Positions 1 to 8,482 are shown, counted from the stretch's first letter. The stretch: DNA of 64,000 nucleotides from Silanimonas sp021297925 (GCA_027532825.1 JAPZTL010000004.1:447077-511076), one strand, 5' to 3'. Translations and numbers: made by a program. Notes: generated by a model not told the origin, from the sequence alone.

Positions 1-2
1 GT

Positions 3-419
3 CTGGGGCGGGCTTTGTCTTTGCTCGGCCGCATCGCGGCGTCACCGGAGGGCGTGGTGCGACTCGCGCCGAGTGGTCGGACACCGTCGTCGCCGGACGA
101 CGATGCACGGCTGGGTCGTGTTCTGGCGTGGATCCACCGCGACTTCGCGCAACCCTTGAGCGTCGAGGAAGGCGCACGCCGCCTCAGCGTTGCGCCGGCG
201 TCCTTCAGCCGGGCCTTCCAGCGGCGCGTTGGTCGGCCGTTCTCCGTCTACGTCAACGATGTCCGCATTGCCGAGGCCTGCCTGCTGCTGCGGCAGTCGT
301 CGCGTTCGATCACCGAGGTGGCGCGGCGATGTGGCTTCCCGACCTTGGGCCACTTCCATCGGCAGCTGGTGCGACGCACGGGTTTGGGGCCGCGGGAGTA
401 CCGGAAGGCGTTCGCCTAG
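3..419 (+). CDS. AraC-family transcriptional regulator, C-terminal part (5' end outside window)
   Basis: The frame is open to the left edge, so the start lies upstream; an internal TTG at 15 is probably not the true start. The visible ~135 residues are a typical AraC/XylS DNA-binding region: a first helix-turn-helix (PLSVEEGARRLSVAPASFSR), then a second one ending in the family signature with RSITEVARRCGF, LGHFHRQ and GLGPREYR. The N-terminal effector-binding domain is missing, so the ligand and regulon cannot be named. Its TAG stop shares the CTAG tetranucleotide with the stop of the convergent pseudouridine synthase gene. Confidence 0.85.
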   Translation: MGRALSLLGRIAASPEGVVRLAPSGRTPSSPDDDARLGRVLAWIHRDFAQPLSVEEGARRLSVAPASFSRAFQRRVGRPFSVYVNDVRIAEACLLLRQSSRSITEVARRCGFPTLGHFHRQLVRRTGLGPREYRKAFA

Positions 420-1153
420 AAGCGTTCACCGACCGGCAAAAAGCGCCACTGGCCGGGTGGCATCGCGCCCTCGGGCCCCTTGCCGAGGGCGATGCGGCCA
501 ATGCGCTGGCGGCGGATCGCGGTGATCTCCAGCCCCACCTGCGCGCACATCGCGCGGACCTGCCCGGGCACGACGCCCTTGATGGCGAAGCGCAGCGTGG
601 TTTCGTTCTGCCAGCTCACCTTGCAGGGCGGCAGCTCGCGGCCTTCGAACGACAGCCCCTGCGCCAGCTTGTGCAGGCCGTAGGGCGCGAGGCGGCCTTC
701 CACGCCCACCAGCAGCTCCTGCTCGATCGTCGCCAGGTCTTCGGTGAGGCGGCGCCACACGCGGCCATCCTGCGTCAGCACGATCAGCCCGCTGGCCTCC
801 GCTTCGAGCGGCACCATCGGGGTGAGGCGCTCGAAATGCCGCTGCAGCACGCGTTGCTCGTGCGGATCGTCGGCCCAGCGCGTGTCCGGCGCGATGCCCA
901 TGGCCGCGCTGCCGATGCCATTGAACGCATCGAAGCCGGGCGGCTTGTGGAAGAGCAGGGTGGCGGGCTCGACGGGCTTCTTGCGCGCGTCCGGGTCGAG
1001 GGCCACGACTTCGTCGGTGACGCGCCGCTGCGGCGTTTCCACCATCGCGCCATCCACGCTCACCCAGCCATTGCGGATGTAGGCCTCGGCTTCGGCACGG
1101 GTGCAGCCGGCGATGTCGGCCACGCGGCGTGCCAGACGGATCGGTTCACTCAT
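416..1153 (-). CDS. RsuA/RluF-type rRNA pseudouridine synthase homologue with altered catalytic motif
   Basis: This is a 245-residue protein starting at ATG 1151-1153 (MSEPIRLARRV). It has an N-terminal S4-like RNA-binding region (about 1-60, with AGCTRAEAEAYIRNGWVSVDG) followed by a pseudouridine synthase fold (LLFHKPPGFDAFN, SGLIVLTQDGR, CKVSWQNETTLRFAIKG, IRRQRIGRIALG). Family members isomerise uridine in rRNA using an Asp in a G-R-L-D-x-D-S-x-G-L motif. Here the aligned stretch reads V-P-L-E-A-E-A-S-G-L, with Pro115 and Glu117 where Arg and catalytic Asp are expected. Activity is therefore uncertain. The fold assignment is firm; the substrate site is not deducible. Confidence 0.85.
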   Translation of the reverse strand: MSEPIRLARRVADIAGCTRAEAEAYIRNGWVSVDGAMVETPQRRVTDEVVALDPDARKKPVEPATLLFHKPPGFDAFNGIGSAAMGIAPDTRWADDPHEQRVLQRHFERLTPMVPLEAEASGLIVLTQDGRVWRRLTEDLATIEQELLVGVEGRLAPYGLHKLAQGLSFEGRELPPCKVSWQNETTLRFAIKGVVPGQVRAMCAQVGLEITAIRRQRIGRIALGKGPEGAMPPGQWRFLPVGERF

Positions 1154-1246
1154 CGCCGCAGTGTAGCGGGCCCGCCCCGCGCCGGCCCAAAGCGGCGACA
1201 ATGGCGGCCTTGCGCGGTCCGCCGCGCGTTCGAGGCCCATCGCCGA

Positions 1247-2104
1247 GTGAGAACCCCCGAAGCCCTGCAGGTGCTGATCGATGACGGCGTCATCGACGAG
1301 GTGCTGCGCCCGCTGAAGAGCGGCAAGGAAGCGGCCGTGTACGTGGTGCGCAGCGGTGACGACGTGCGCTGCGCGAAGGTCTACAAGGACATGGCGCAGC
1401 GCAGTTTCCAGAAGCGCGTGCAGTACCAGGAAGGCCGCAAGAGCCGCGGCAGCCGCGAAGCGCGTGCCATGGGCAAGGCGACGAACTTCGGCCGCAAGCA
1501 GCAGGAGGAGGCCTGGAAGAACGCCGAGGTCGACGCGCTCTACCAGCTGCGCGATGCCGGCGTACGCGTGCCCGAGCCTTACGGTTTCTTCCACGGCGTG
1601 CTCGTCATGGAGCTGGTGACGGATGCGGAAGGCTTCAGCGCGCCGCGCCTCGGCGAAGTGGAACTCGATGCCGACACCGCCCGCGCCTACCACACCGCCC
1701 TCGTGCGCGAGGTGGTGCGGATGCTGTGCTGCGGCCTGATCCACGGCGACCTCTCGGCCTACAACGTGCTCGTCGGGCCGGAAGGCCCGGTGGTGATCGA
1801 TTTCCCGCAGGTGGTCAGCGCGGCCGGCAACAACAACGCGCGCACCATGCTGCTGCGCGACGTCAACAACCTCACCGCCACGCTGGGCCGTTTCGCGCCG
1901 GAGCTGCTGGACACCTGGTACGGCGAGGAGATGTGGGCCCTGTTCGAAGCCGGCGAGCTCTTGCCCGACAGCCCGCTCACCGGTGAGTGGACCCCGGACG
2001 AGTCCGAGGTGGATCTCGACAGCGTGCGGCAGGCCATCAACGACGCCCGCGAGGAAGCGATCATCCGCCAGCAGGGCCGCGAGGCGGCGGAAGCCGAGGA
2101 CTGA
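1247..2104 (+). CDS. RIO1-like serine protein kinase (PA4780 family)
   Basis: This 285-residue protein starts at GTG 1247 (VRTPEALQVLIDDGVIDEVL), the point where homology to the Pseudomonas PA4780-type RIO kinases begins. Visible kinase elements are the nucleotide loop and lysine region (SGKEAAVYVVRSGDDVRCAK), the RIO-specific YQEGRKSRGSREARAMGKATNFGRK segment, the catalytic loop HGDLSAYNVL (Asp about residue 168) and the metal-binding Asp in VIDFPQ (about 185). All catalytic residues are present. Bacterial RIO kinases are poorly characterised and the substrate is unknown. The C-terminal ~40 residues are acidic. A GACAAT box near 1196-1201 may be its -10. Confidence 0.9.
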   Translation: MRTPEALQVLIDDGVIDEVLRPLKSGKEAAVYVVRSGDDVRCAKVYKDMAQRSFQKRVQYQEGRKSRGSREARAMGKATNFGRKQQEEAWKNAEVDALYQLRDAGVRVPEPYGFFHGVLVMELVTDAEGFSAPRLGEVELDADTARAYHTALVREVVRMLCCGLIHGDLSAYNVLVGPEGPVVIDFPQVVSAAGNNNARTMLLRDVNNLTATLGRFAPELLDTWYGEEMWALFEAGELLPDSPLTGEWTPDESEVDLDSVRQAINDAREEAIIRQQGREAAEAED

Positions 2105-2158
2105 TTCGGGGAAGGCCTCGGTATCATCGGCCGTCTTCCGTTCCGCTACGCCGCCGCC

Positions 2159-3082
2159 ATGACCGCCACCTCGCCTTATCCGATTGGAACCCCCGGCCAG
2201 CCTTGGGGGGATGCCGAACGGGCGGCATGGCGCGCGCGCCAGCGCGTGCAGCGCCGCTACGCCGAGGACGTGCTGCCGCGCATCGAGGCCCTGCATGCCA
2301 CGTTCGGCGTGGCCGAATACGGGCGGGTGGTCTCCGAAGGCGAGACCTTCCCGCTGTTCGCCGTGCGCAGCCGCAATTGGAACGACGCGCTGCCGACCGT
2401 GCTGGTCACGGGTGGCGTGCACGGTTACGAAACCAGCGGCGTGCATGGCGCGCTGGCCTTCCTCGAGCGGCATGGCCTCGATTACGCCGGCCGCGTGAAC
2501 CTGCTGGTGGCGCCCTGCATCAGTCCCTGGGCCTACGAGCGCGTGCAGCGCTGGAACGCCGAGGCGATCGACCCCAATCGGAATTTCCGCAGTGGTAGCC
2601 CCTGCGCCGAGTCGGCGGCGATGGTGGCGCTGGTGGCGCCGTTGCAGGGCGCGATCCGGCTGCACATCGACCTGCACGAAACCACCGACAGCGACGAGAA
2701 CGAGTTCCGCCCGGCGCTGGCCGCGCGCGATGGCAAGGCCTTCGAGCCCGGCGTGATCCCGGACGGGTTCTATCTGGTCGGCGACACGCCGAATCCGCAG
2801 CTGGATTTCCAGCGCCGCGTGATCGACGCGGTCGCGAAGGTCACCCACATCGCGCCGGCCGATGCCAAGGGCCAGATCATCGGTTCGGACGTGGTCTCGC
2901 CCGGCGTGATCCTCTACCCGTTCAAGGCGTTGGGCCTGTGCGCTGGGCTCACGGACGCCCCGTACACCACGACCACCGAGGTGTATCCCGACAGCCCGCG
3001 CGCCACGCCGGAACAGTGCGTGGATGCGCAGGTGGCGTCCGTCGTGGCGGCGATCGATGTGGCCGTCGTGGCAGCGGGCTGA
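2159..3082 (+). CDS. M14-family zinc carboxypeptidase-like protein
   Basis: This is a 307-residue cytoplasmic-looking protein with no signal peptide. The zinc-binding pattern of the M14 family is visible: His88 and Glu91 in TGGVHGYET, and a third His in the RLHIDLHET segment (169/173). A candidate catalytic Glu sits in TTTEVYPD near the C-terminus, and APCISPWAYERVQRWN resembles the substrate-binding region of M14 enzymes. It probably removes C-terminal residues from a peptide or an amide-linked small molecule; the substrate is not deducible. A TATCAT box at 2122-2127, between the RIO kinase stop and this start, could be its own -10 element. Confidence 0.82.
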   Translation: MTATSPYPIGTPGQPWGDAERAAWRARQRVQRRYAEDVLPRIEALHATFGVAEYGRVVSEGETFPLFAVRSRNWNDALPTVLVTGGVHGYETSGVHGALAFLERHGLDYAGRVNLLVAPCISPWAYERVQRWNAEAIDPNRNFRSGSPCAESAAMVALVAPLQGAIRLHIDLHETTDSDENEFRPALAARDGKAFEPGVIPDGFYLVGDTPNPQLDFQRRVIDAVAKVTHIAPADAKGQIIGSDVVSPGVILYPFKALGLCAGLTDAPYTTTTEVYPDSPRATPEQCVDAQVASVVAAIDVAVVAAG

Positions 3083-3091
3083 GCTCGCGCG

Positions 3092-3508
3092 ATGGAACGA
3101 CAGAGAAAGACCATCGAGTCCGGACGAAGCCCGCGCTCGTCGATGCTGTTGCCTGCCGCGGTGCTCGTGCTGACACTCATCCTGGGTGCCGCGGCGTCGC
3201 TGCGGTTTTCGGCGGATTCCGATCCTCCGCCGGCGCCAGTGACGGAGGCGGTTCCGGAGGCGATCCAACCTCCCGACGTCGTCGAGGCGCCCGCGGTTCC
3301 CGCGCCGCAGTTGCCCGTCGAGTCTGTCACCGTTGAACCTGAGCGTCCTGCGCCCCAAGCCACGGTTGCCGAAGCGGTTGTTCCTGAGGCTGTCGTTCCT
3401 GAGGCCGCTATTCCTGAGGTCGTTGTTCCCGAAGGCCGTGCGGGCCTCATCGAGGCGTTGCGCCGCGGCGAGCTGCGGCCGGGATCGCAGGCCGACATCG
3501 CCCGTTAG
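3092..3508 (+). CDS. Single-pass membrane protein with Val-Pro-Glu repeats, function unknown
   Basis: This 138-residue protein starts 10 nt after the M14 gene. It has a basic N-terminus, one hydrophobic segment (about residues 18-38, MLLPAAVLVLTLILGAAASL), then a Pro/Val/Glu-rich stretch in which units such as VVPEAVVPEAAIPEVVVPE recur at 5-6 residue intervals. It ends in a short charged tail (LIEALRRGELRPGSQADIAR). The topology fits an inner-membrane anchor with a stiff periplasmic rod, like the spacer of TonB-type proteins, but no TonB C-terminal domain is present. I recognise no family. High GC at third codon positions supports coding. Confidence 0.6.
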   Translation: MERQRKTIESGRSPRSSMLLPAAVLVLTLILGAAASLRFSADSDPPPAPVTEAVPEAIQPPDVVEAPAVPAPQLPVESVTVEPERPAPQATVAEAVVPEAVVPEAAIPEVVVPEGRAGLIEALRRGELRPGSQADIAR

Positions 3509-3568
3509 GCCACGGCGGCGCGAGCTTCCGGACAATCCATCGAAACGGAGCGCCTGACCGGGGGCGCG

Positions 3569-3754
3569 ATGGATGTCTTCGTCATCGAGAAGGACTTCGT
3601 GGTTCCCGGACGACTCACCGGGGCGCACGCGGTCATCTTCGTGCTCGATGCCGGCCGGCCCTTTCCCCGCGGCGACCTCGGCCACTCCGTGATCCTGGAT
3701 GTGCCGTCCGGGGGCTGCATCGGCGTCACCTGCGGGATCATGCTGTCGCGGTAG
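3569..3754 (+). CDS. Small hypothetical protein (61 aa)
   Basis: This short ORF starts MDVFVIEKDFVVPGRLTGAH and ends IGVTCGIMLSR, and third positions are almost all G or C as in the neighbouring genes. No signal peptide, helix-turn-helix or metal motif is apparent; the composition suggests a small beta-rich protein. It lies between the Val-Pro-Glu repeat protein and the convergent SRAP gene. The ribosome-binding site is weak (GGGGGC about 5 nt upstream). It may be genuine or a chance ORF; I do not recognise it. Confidence 0.4.
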   Translation: MDVFVIEKDFVVPGRLTGAHAVIFVLDAGRPFPRGDLGHSVILDVPSGGCIGVTCGIMLSR

Positions 3755-3788
3755 GCCGCTCGCCCGACGCTTTGTCGAAGGCGACCCG

Positions 3789-4469
3789 TCAGGGTGACGC
3801 GACGGGTGCCACCAGCGACGGTCCCTCGTTGCGCGGATTCCCGACGGCGGGCCCCACCGCATGCCAGCGCAGCGCCGGTCGCGGTGCCGACGCGAGCAGG
3901 AGCCCCAGCGCCGGCGACGGTGCGGTGAGCCAATCGGCGAACTGCGAGGCCTGCAGCATCAGCGGGCGGCGGTGGTGCAGGGTGGCGATCGCGCCCTCGG
4001 CCGCTTCGGTGACGATGCTGAAGCTCAACAGCGGCGAAGCATCCGGGCCGTTCCAGCGGTCCCACAGCCCCGCGAACATCAGCAGCGGGGCGTCGTCCGC
4101 TTGCAGGTAGAACGGCTGCTTGCGGCCCTGCGCATCCGTCACCCACTCGTAGTAGCCGTTCGCGGGCACGAGGCAGCGGCGACGTTGCCAGGGCTCGCGA
4201 AAGGCCGGCTTCTCCGCCGCGGTTTCGATTCGCGCATTGATCGTCGAGAAGCCGCCCTTTGCGTCCGGCGCCCAGTGGGGCACCAGCCCCCAGCGCATGG
4301 CGCCGGCCTTGGCGCCACCGTGGCCGTCGCTGGCGATCACCCACGCCGCGGTGGACGGCGCGATGTTCCAGCGCGGTTCGACGGCCGCGTCGGGCACGGC
4401 AAGAACGAGCGGCTGGCTGAAGGCCCAGACCTCCGACCACGGCGCCAGCTGGGTGAAGCGACCGCACAT
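3789..4469 (-). CDS. SOS response-associated peptidase, SRAP/YedK family
   Basis: This is a 226-residue HMCES/YedK homologue. These proteins crosslink through Cys2 to abasic sites in single-stranded DNA and protect them. The mature N-terminus is MCGRFTQ, giving the catalytic Cys2; VPANGYYEW supplies the conserved Glu, and IATLHHRRPLML contains the expected conserved His. NARIETAAEKPAFREPWQRRRCLVPANG is the DNA-binding core. The length is normal. It is followed on its own strand by unrelated small ORFs in the opposite direction, so it is probably a single-gene unit. Confidence 0.93.
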   Translation of the reverse strand: MCGRFTQLAPWSEVWAFSQPLVLAVPDAAVEPRWNIAPSTAAWVIASDGHGGAKAGAMRWGLVPHWAPDAKGGFSTINARIETAAEKPAFREPWQRRRCLVPANGYYEWVTDAQGRKQPFYLQADDAPLLMFAGLWDRWNGPDASPLLSFSIVTEAAEGAIATLHHRRPLMLQASQFADWLTAPSPALGLLLASAPRPALRWHAVGPAVGNPRNEGPSLVAPVASP

Positions 4470-4487
4470 GGTCGGTGGCGTGGGATC

Positions 4488-4513
4488 GCGCCCGGCAGCG
4501 GACTGCCGGGCGC
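4488..4513 (-). terminator. Perfect GC-rich hairpin downstream of the first BNR propeller gene
   Basis: An 11-bp perfect inverted repeat (GCGCCCGGCAG / CTGCCGGGCGC) with a 4-nt loop lies 8 nt past the stop of the minus-strand BNR gene. The stem is strong but no T-run follows on either strand, so it could be a weak intrinsic terminator or a 3'-end stabilising structure. Confidence 0.5.
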
Positions 4514-4520
4514 TTGGGGC

Positions 4521-7500
4521 TTACTGCGAGAGCGAGCGGTGCGCGCCTTGGATCAGGTTGCGGGCGGTGCGCGCCACGCGGTTCTGGCCGAGGTCGGCGC
4601 TGCGCACACCGGCGGTCCGCGGGCCGGCGGGCGGCGCGACGATGGCCGGCAGGCCCTTGGCCTTGAGGGCCTCGTTGAGGGCCGGCAGGCGGTCCGCCAT
4701 CAGCTTGGCGAAGTCGGCGTCGATCGCGGTGTAGTCGGCACGCAGCACGTCGATGCGCGCGAGCTGGTTGTCGCCCGGGCGGCCTTCGTAGCCCATCAGG
4801 GCGCCGTAGAGCTCGTCGGTGTGCTCGCGCAGGCGGATCTCGCCGGTGATGGCGCCGCCCTCGGTGGTGGCGACGATGCGCTTGCGGATCACCTCCGCCG
4901 CGGCGACGTAGGCCTCGAGGTCGGCACGAAGCGCATCACCTTCCGGCAGCGAGCCGCCGATCTGGCCCGCCATGCCGGCCGTGCCGGCGATGCGGTCCAT
5001 CAGGCTGCTCATGTCGCCGAACAGGCCGTGCACGCGCATGGCCGCGTCGAACTGCACGCGACGATCCTCCGCCGTGTAGCTGGCGCGGCGGTCGAGGCCG
5101 ATCTGCAGGGGCGCTTCGTAAACATCTTCGCCCTTGGTGAGGCGCACCGTGTAGGTGCCCGGCAGCACGCGCGGGCCCTGCGAAGCGTTGAACGCGGCCT
5201 GCGCACCTTTCGGCACGCGCGGCGGCGGCACGCGCATCGACCAGGTCACGCGGTTGATGCCGCGGCGCTTGCTGGCAGGGATGGTGTCGACGACGTTGCC
5301 GGCCGCGTCGAGGATCTCGAGCTTGATCGGCCCGAACAAGTGGCGCGTCGGCTGGTAGTAGGTGATGACCGCGCCGGAGGGCGCGCTCGGACCGGTGAAC
5401 ACGGCATCGCCCGAGGACCAGCCGCCCACGCCGGCCATGCGCTGTTGCACCGGGCGCGAGGCGAGGAAGGCGCCACGGCTCGCCAGCGTGGTGGCGTCCA
5501 GCGAGCGCAGCGGCGAGACGTCGTCGATGATCCACAGGCCGCGGCCGTGCGTGCCCAAGACGATGTCGTTCTCACGGTCCTGCACGGCGATGTCACGCAC
5601 CGCCACGCTCGGGAAATCGCCGCCCTTGAACTCGGCCCAGCGCTGGCCGCCGTCGTTGCTGATCCACAGGCCCTTCTCGGTGCCGAGGAACAGCAGGTCC
5701 GGATCGACCGGGTCTTCCTTGATCACGTGGGCATAGCCGCGGATGCCGTCATCGGCGCCGCCGATGCGTGCCCAGGTGCGGCCGTGGTCGCGGGTGACGA
5801 ACACATGGGCGTCCATGTCGCCCCACATGTGGCGGTCCACGGTGACGTAGGCGGTGGCGGCGTCGTGGCGGCTGGCCTCGACCCACGAGATCCAGTTCCC
5901 GCTCGGCAGGCCGCGCAGGTTGCGCGTGACGTTGGTCCAGGTCTTGCCGTCGTCGCGGGTGACCTGGACGTTGCCGTCGTCGGTGCCGACCCAGATGGTG
6001 TTCGCGTCGCGCGGCGATTCGCTGATCGAGAAGATCGTGGTGTGCATCTCGGCCGACGAGTTGTCGACGGTGATGCCGCCCGACAGCTCCTGCTGCTGCT
6101 TCTTCGGGTCGTTGGTGGTCAGGTCCGGCGAAATGCGCTGCCAGCTCTGGCCGCGGTCACGGGTGCGGAACAGGAACTGCGCGCCGAGGTAGAGCGAGCC
6201 CTTGTTGGTCGCCGAAAGGTGCATCGGCGAGTTCCAGTTGAAGCGCAGTTTCTCGCCGGCGTTGGCCTTCGGCTGGATGTCGCGGGCCAGGCGCGTCTCG
6301 CGGTCGAACACGGTGATGTTGCCGCCCTGGTACTCGGCGTAGACGTAGCGCGGGTCGGCGTTGTCGGGCAGCACCCAGAAGCCGTCGCCGCCGTAGATGT
6401 TGTTCCAGCGGTCGTTGGTGACGCCGCCCGGGTAGCTCGAATCACCAATCCACGAGCTGTTGTCCTGCAGGCCGCCGTACACCTGGTAGGGGTCCTGCTG
6501 GTCGACGGCGACGCGGTAGAACTGCGAGATCGGCAGGTTGTCGGCCTTCCACCAGCGCGAGCCGCCGTCGTAGCTGTACCACATGCCGCCGTCGTCACCC
6601 ATGACGATGTGCTGCGGGTTGGTCGGGTTCACCCAGACGTCGTGCGAGTCGGCGTGGGTGGCGCCGGCGGTGTCGGCGAAGCTCTTGCCGCCGTCGGTGC
6701 TGACGATCAGCCGCAGGTTGGTCTTGAAGACGCGATCGGCGTTGGTGGGGTCGACGATGAGATTAGCGAAGTAGAACGGGCGCCAGACCATCATCTGGCT
6801 CTTGTCGCGCTGCTCCCACGTCGCGCCGCCGTCCTCCGAGGCGTACAGCGCCGAATCCACGCCTTCGATGAAGGCATAGACGCGCTTCGGATCGGAGGGC
6901 GCGATCTCGACCTCGATGCGGCCATAGGGCTTGGCCGGCAGGCCGTTGCTGCCCGCGGCCAGTTCGCGCCACGTGCTGCCGCCGTCGGTGGAGCGGAAGA
7001 GACCGCTACCCGAGTTCGCCGTCGGGCCCTCGCCGCCGGAGCGGAAGGTCCAGCCTTGGCGACGGAAATCCCAGGTGCCGGCGAACATCACGTCGGGGTT
7101 GCTCGGGTCCATCGTGACGCCCGAGCAGCCCGTGGACAGGTTCGGGCCCTTCAGCACCAGCTGCCAGCTCGCGCCGCCGTCGCGCGTGCGGTAGAGGCCG
7201 CGGTCCGGGGAATCGCTCCAGAGCTTGCCGGGCGCGCAGACGTAGACGGTGTTGCCGTCCTTCGGATGCACGAGGATCTTGGTGATGCGCTCGCTGTTCG
7301 GCAGGCCGAGGTACTCCCAGGTGCTGCCGCCGTCGCGCGTGCGGTACACGCCGTTGCCGATCGAGACCGAGTTGCGCGTCCAGCTTTCGCCGGTGCCCAC
7401 CCACAGGGTTTCGGGATCATTCGGATCGAGCGCGAGGGCGCCGATCGACTGCACCGGCTGCTTGTCGAAGATGGGTTCGTAGGTCGTGCCGCTGTCTTCG

Positions 7501-7727
7501 GATTTCCAGATGCCGCCCGAGGCGGCGCCGGCGTAGATGGTCACCTTGCCGGCGTCGGTATGCGCCGCGATCGCCGAGATGCGGCCGCTCATGGTGGCCG
7601 AGCCGATGTTGCGGGCACCGAGGCCGGAAATGGTGGCGCTGTCGAATCGCACCGCCGGGGCGTCGGCGGCCAGGGCGGTGCCGCCGGCGGCGAGGACGAT
7701 GGCCGCGACCAGGGAATGGGTCTTCAT
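4521..7727 (-). CDS. Secreted BNR/VPS10-like multi-propeller protein (glycosyl hydrolase-like annotation)
   Basis: This is a 1068-residue exported protein. A signal peptide (MKTHSLVAAIVLAAGGTALAA) is followed by many BNR/Asp-box repeats (S-x-D-x-G-x-T-W: SEDSGTTY, TRDGGSTWEY, TRDGGASWQL, STDGGSTWRE, SEDGGATWEQ, TRDDGKTWTN, TRDHGRTWAR). These form one or two sortilin-like propellers, with a C-terminal ~300-residue beta/helical tail. Such proteins are often named glycosyl hydrolase, but no sialidase-type catalytic residues can be assigned. The start at 7727 has GAGG about 9 nt upstream. It follows the LolA-like gene by 14 nt, probably as an operon, and is paralogous to the protein at 11498-14533. 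Confidence 0.88.
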   Translation of the reverse strand: MKTHSLVAAIVLAAGGTALAADAPAVRFDSATISGLGARNIGSATMSGRISAIAAHTDAGKVTIYAGAASGGIWKSEDSGTTYEPIFDKQPVQSIGALALDPNDPETLWVGTGESWTRNSVSIGNGVYRTRDGGSTWEYLGLPNSERITKILVHPKDGNTVYVCAPGKLWSDSPDRGLYRTRDGGASWQLVLKGPNLSTGCSGVTMDPSNPDVMFAGTWDFRRQGWTFRSGGEGPTANSGSGLFRSTDGGSTWRELAAGSNGLPAKPYGRIEVEIAPSDPKRVYAFIEGVDSALYASEDGGATWEQRDKSQMMVWRPFYFANLIVDPTNADRVFKTNLRLIVSTDGGKSFADTAGATHADSHDVWVNPTNPQHIVMGDDGGMWYSYDGGSRWWKADNLPISQFYRVAVDQQDPYQVYGGLQDNSSWIGDSSYPGGVTNDRWNNIYGGDGFWVLPDNADPRYVYAEYQGGNITVFDRETRLARDIQPKANAGEKLRFNWNSPMHLSATNKGSLYLGAQFLFRTRDRGQSWQRISPDLTTNDPKKQQQELSGGITVDNSSAEMHTTIFSISESPRDANTIWVGTDDGNVQVTRDDGKTWTNVTRNLRGLPSGNWISWVEASRHDAATAYVTVDRHMWGDMDAHVFVTRDHGRTWARIGGADDGIRGYAHVIKEDPVDPDLLFLGTEKGLWISNDGGQRWAEFKGGDFPSVAVRDIAVQDRENDIVLGTHGRGLWIIDDVSPLRSLDATTLASRGAFLASRPVQQRMAGVGGWSSGDAVFTGPSAPSGAVITYYQPTRHLFGPIKLEILDAAGNVVDTIPASKRRGINRVTWSMRVPPPRVPKGAQAAFNASQGPRVLPGTYTVRLTKGEDVYEAPLQIGLDRRASYTAEDRRVQFDAAMRVHGLFGDMSSLMDRIAGTAGMAGQIGGSLPEGDALRADLEAYVAAAEVIRKRIVATTEGGAITGEIRLREHTDELYGALMGYEGRPGDNQLARIDVLRADYTAIDADFAKLMADRLPALNEALKAKGLPAIVAPPAGPRTAGVRSADLGQNRVARTARNLIQGAHRSLSQ

Positions 7728-7741
7728 GATCGTGTCCTCGG

Positions 7742-8482
7742 TCAGCGGGTGGGGAAGGCGAACTGGGCGGGGTCGATCTCGACGCCGGCTTCGATCTTCT
7801 CGATCTCGACCTTCTGCGATTTCGGACCGCCCTTGGGGCCGGACTCGATCGAGAACGGCAGGTACACGCCATTGATCCGCTCGTAGTTGCCGACGTCGGT
7901 CTCCTGCTCCTGCTTCACACCGCGGACCGTCGTCTGCATGAGCGAGCGGATTTCGAGGAAGTAGTCCGGGTCGAAGTACATCGTCTGCACGTCGCCGTTC
8001 TTCAGCGTCACCTTGAGCTTGTGCGCCTCGGTGCCGTCCACGTCCTCGGTGCCCTGGTACTCGACCTGGTGGCCCTTGGCCTGCCAGTCCACCAGCGGGC
8101 CGTCGAGGTCGGCGCAGTACTCGAGCGATTTGGCGTCGTCGGCGGACATGCGCTCCGGATCGCGTCGGCCCTGGAAGGGCGAGACGTTCCAGCCCGTGCC
8201 GCCGCCGTAGGCCGTGATGGCGGTGAGGCCCTGCAGCGAGATCTCGGTGCGGCAGCCGGCCCCGGCGCGCACGAGGTTGAGGTAGCTCATCTCGATCGAG
8301 AAGTCGCCTTGGGCGAACACCAGCCGACCCGTGGCGCGAAGCGCGTCGATCGCCTGGATCTTCTCGACTCCGCCGCGGGCGTCGATGTTCTTCGCAATGA
8401 GCTCTTCGGCGCTCATGGCCGAAGCGGTGGATGCCGCCGCCAGGCAAAGGCCTGCGGCCAGCGCATTCAGGATCTTCACCAT
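7742..8482 (-). CDS. LolA-like outer-membrane lipoprotein-sorting family protein
   Basis: This 246-residue protein has a signal peptide (MVKILNALAAGLCLAAASTASA) and a strong GGGAGGAC ribosome-binding site just before ATG 8482. After cleavage the sequence (AEELIAKNIDARGGVEKIQAIDALRATGR) matches the start of the LolA/LolB-like superfamily, with later beta-strand motifs (VDGTEAHKLKVTLKNGD, YFDPDYFLEIR, YLPFSIE). These proteins are half-barrels that bind lipid or lipoprotein acyl chains in the periplasm. It is not the housekeeping LolA. Its placement just before the secreted BNR protein suggests a shared role in handling or sensing an envelope ligand. Confidence 0.8.
   Translation of the reverse strand: MVKILNALAAGLCLAAASTASAMSAEELIAKNIDARGGVEKIQAIDALRATGRLVFAQGDFSIEMSYLNLVRAGAGCRTEISLQGLTAITAYGGGTGWNVSPFQGRRDPERMSADDAKSLEYCADLDGPLVDWQAKGHQVEYQGTEDVDGTEAHKLKVTLKNGDVQTMYFDPDYFLEIRSLMQTTVRGVKQEQETDVGNYERINGVYLPFSIESGPKGGPKSQKVEIEKIEAGVEIDPAQFAFPTR

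Noticed and set aside
128..1246. Long N-terminal extension of the RIO kinase frame
   Set aside because: It is antisense to the pseudouridine synthase gene and lacks kinase homology; the family starts at GTG 1247.
3861..7886. A 1341-codon open frame on the plus strand
   Set aside because: It runs antisense to the BNR propeller and SRAP genes, has no recognisable domain and an Arg/Ala/Val-rich, His-rich composition typical of complementary GC-rich coding DNA.
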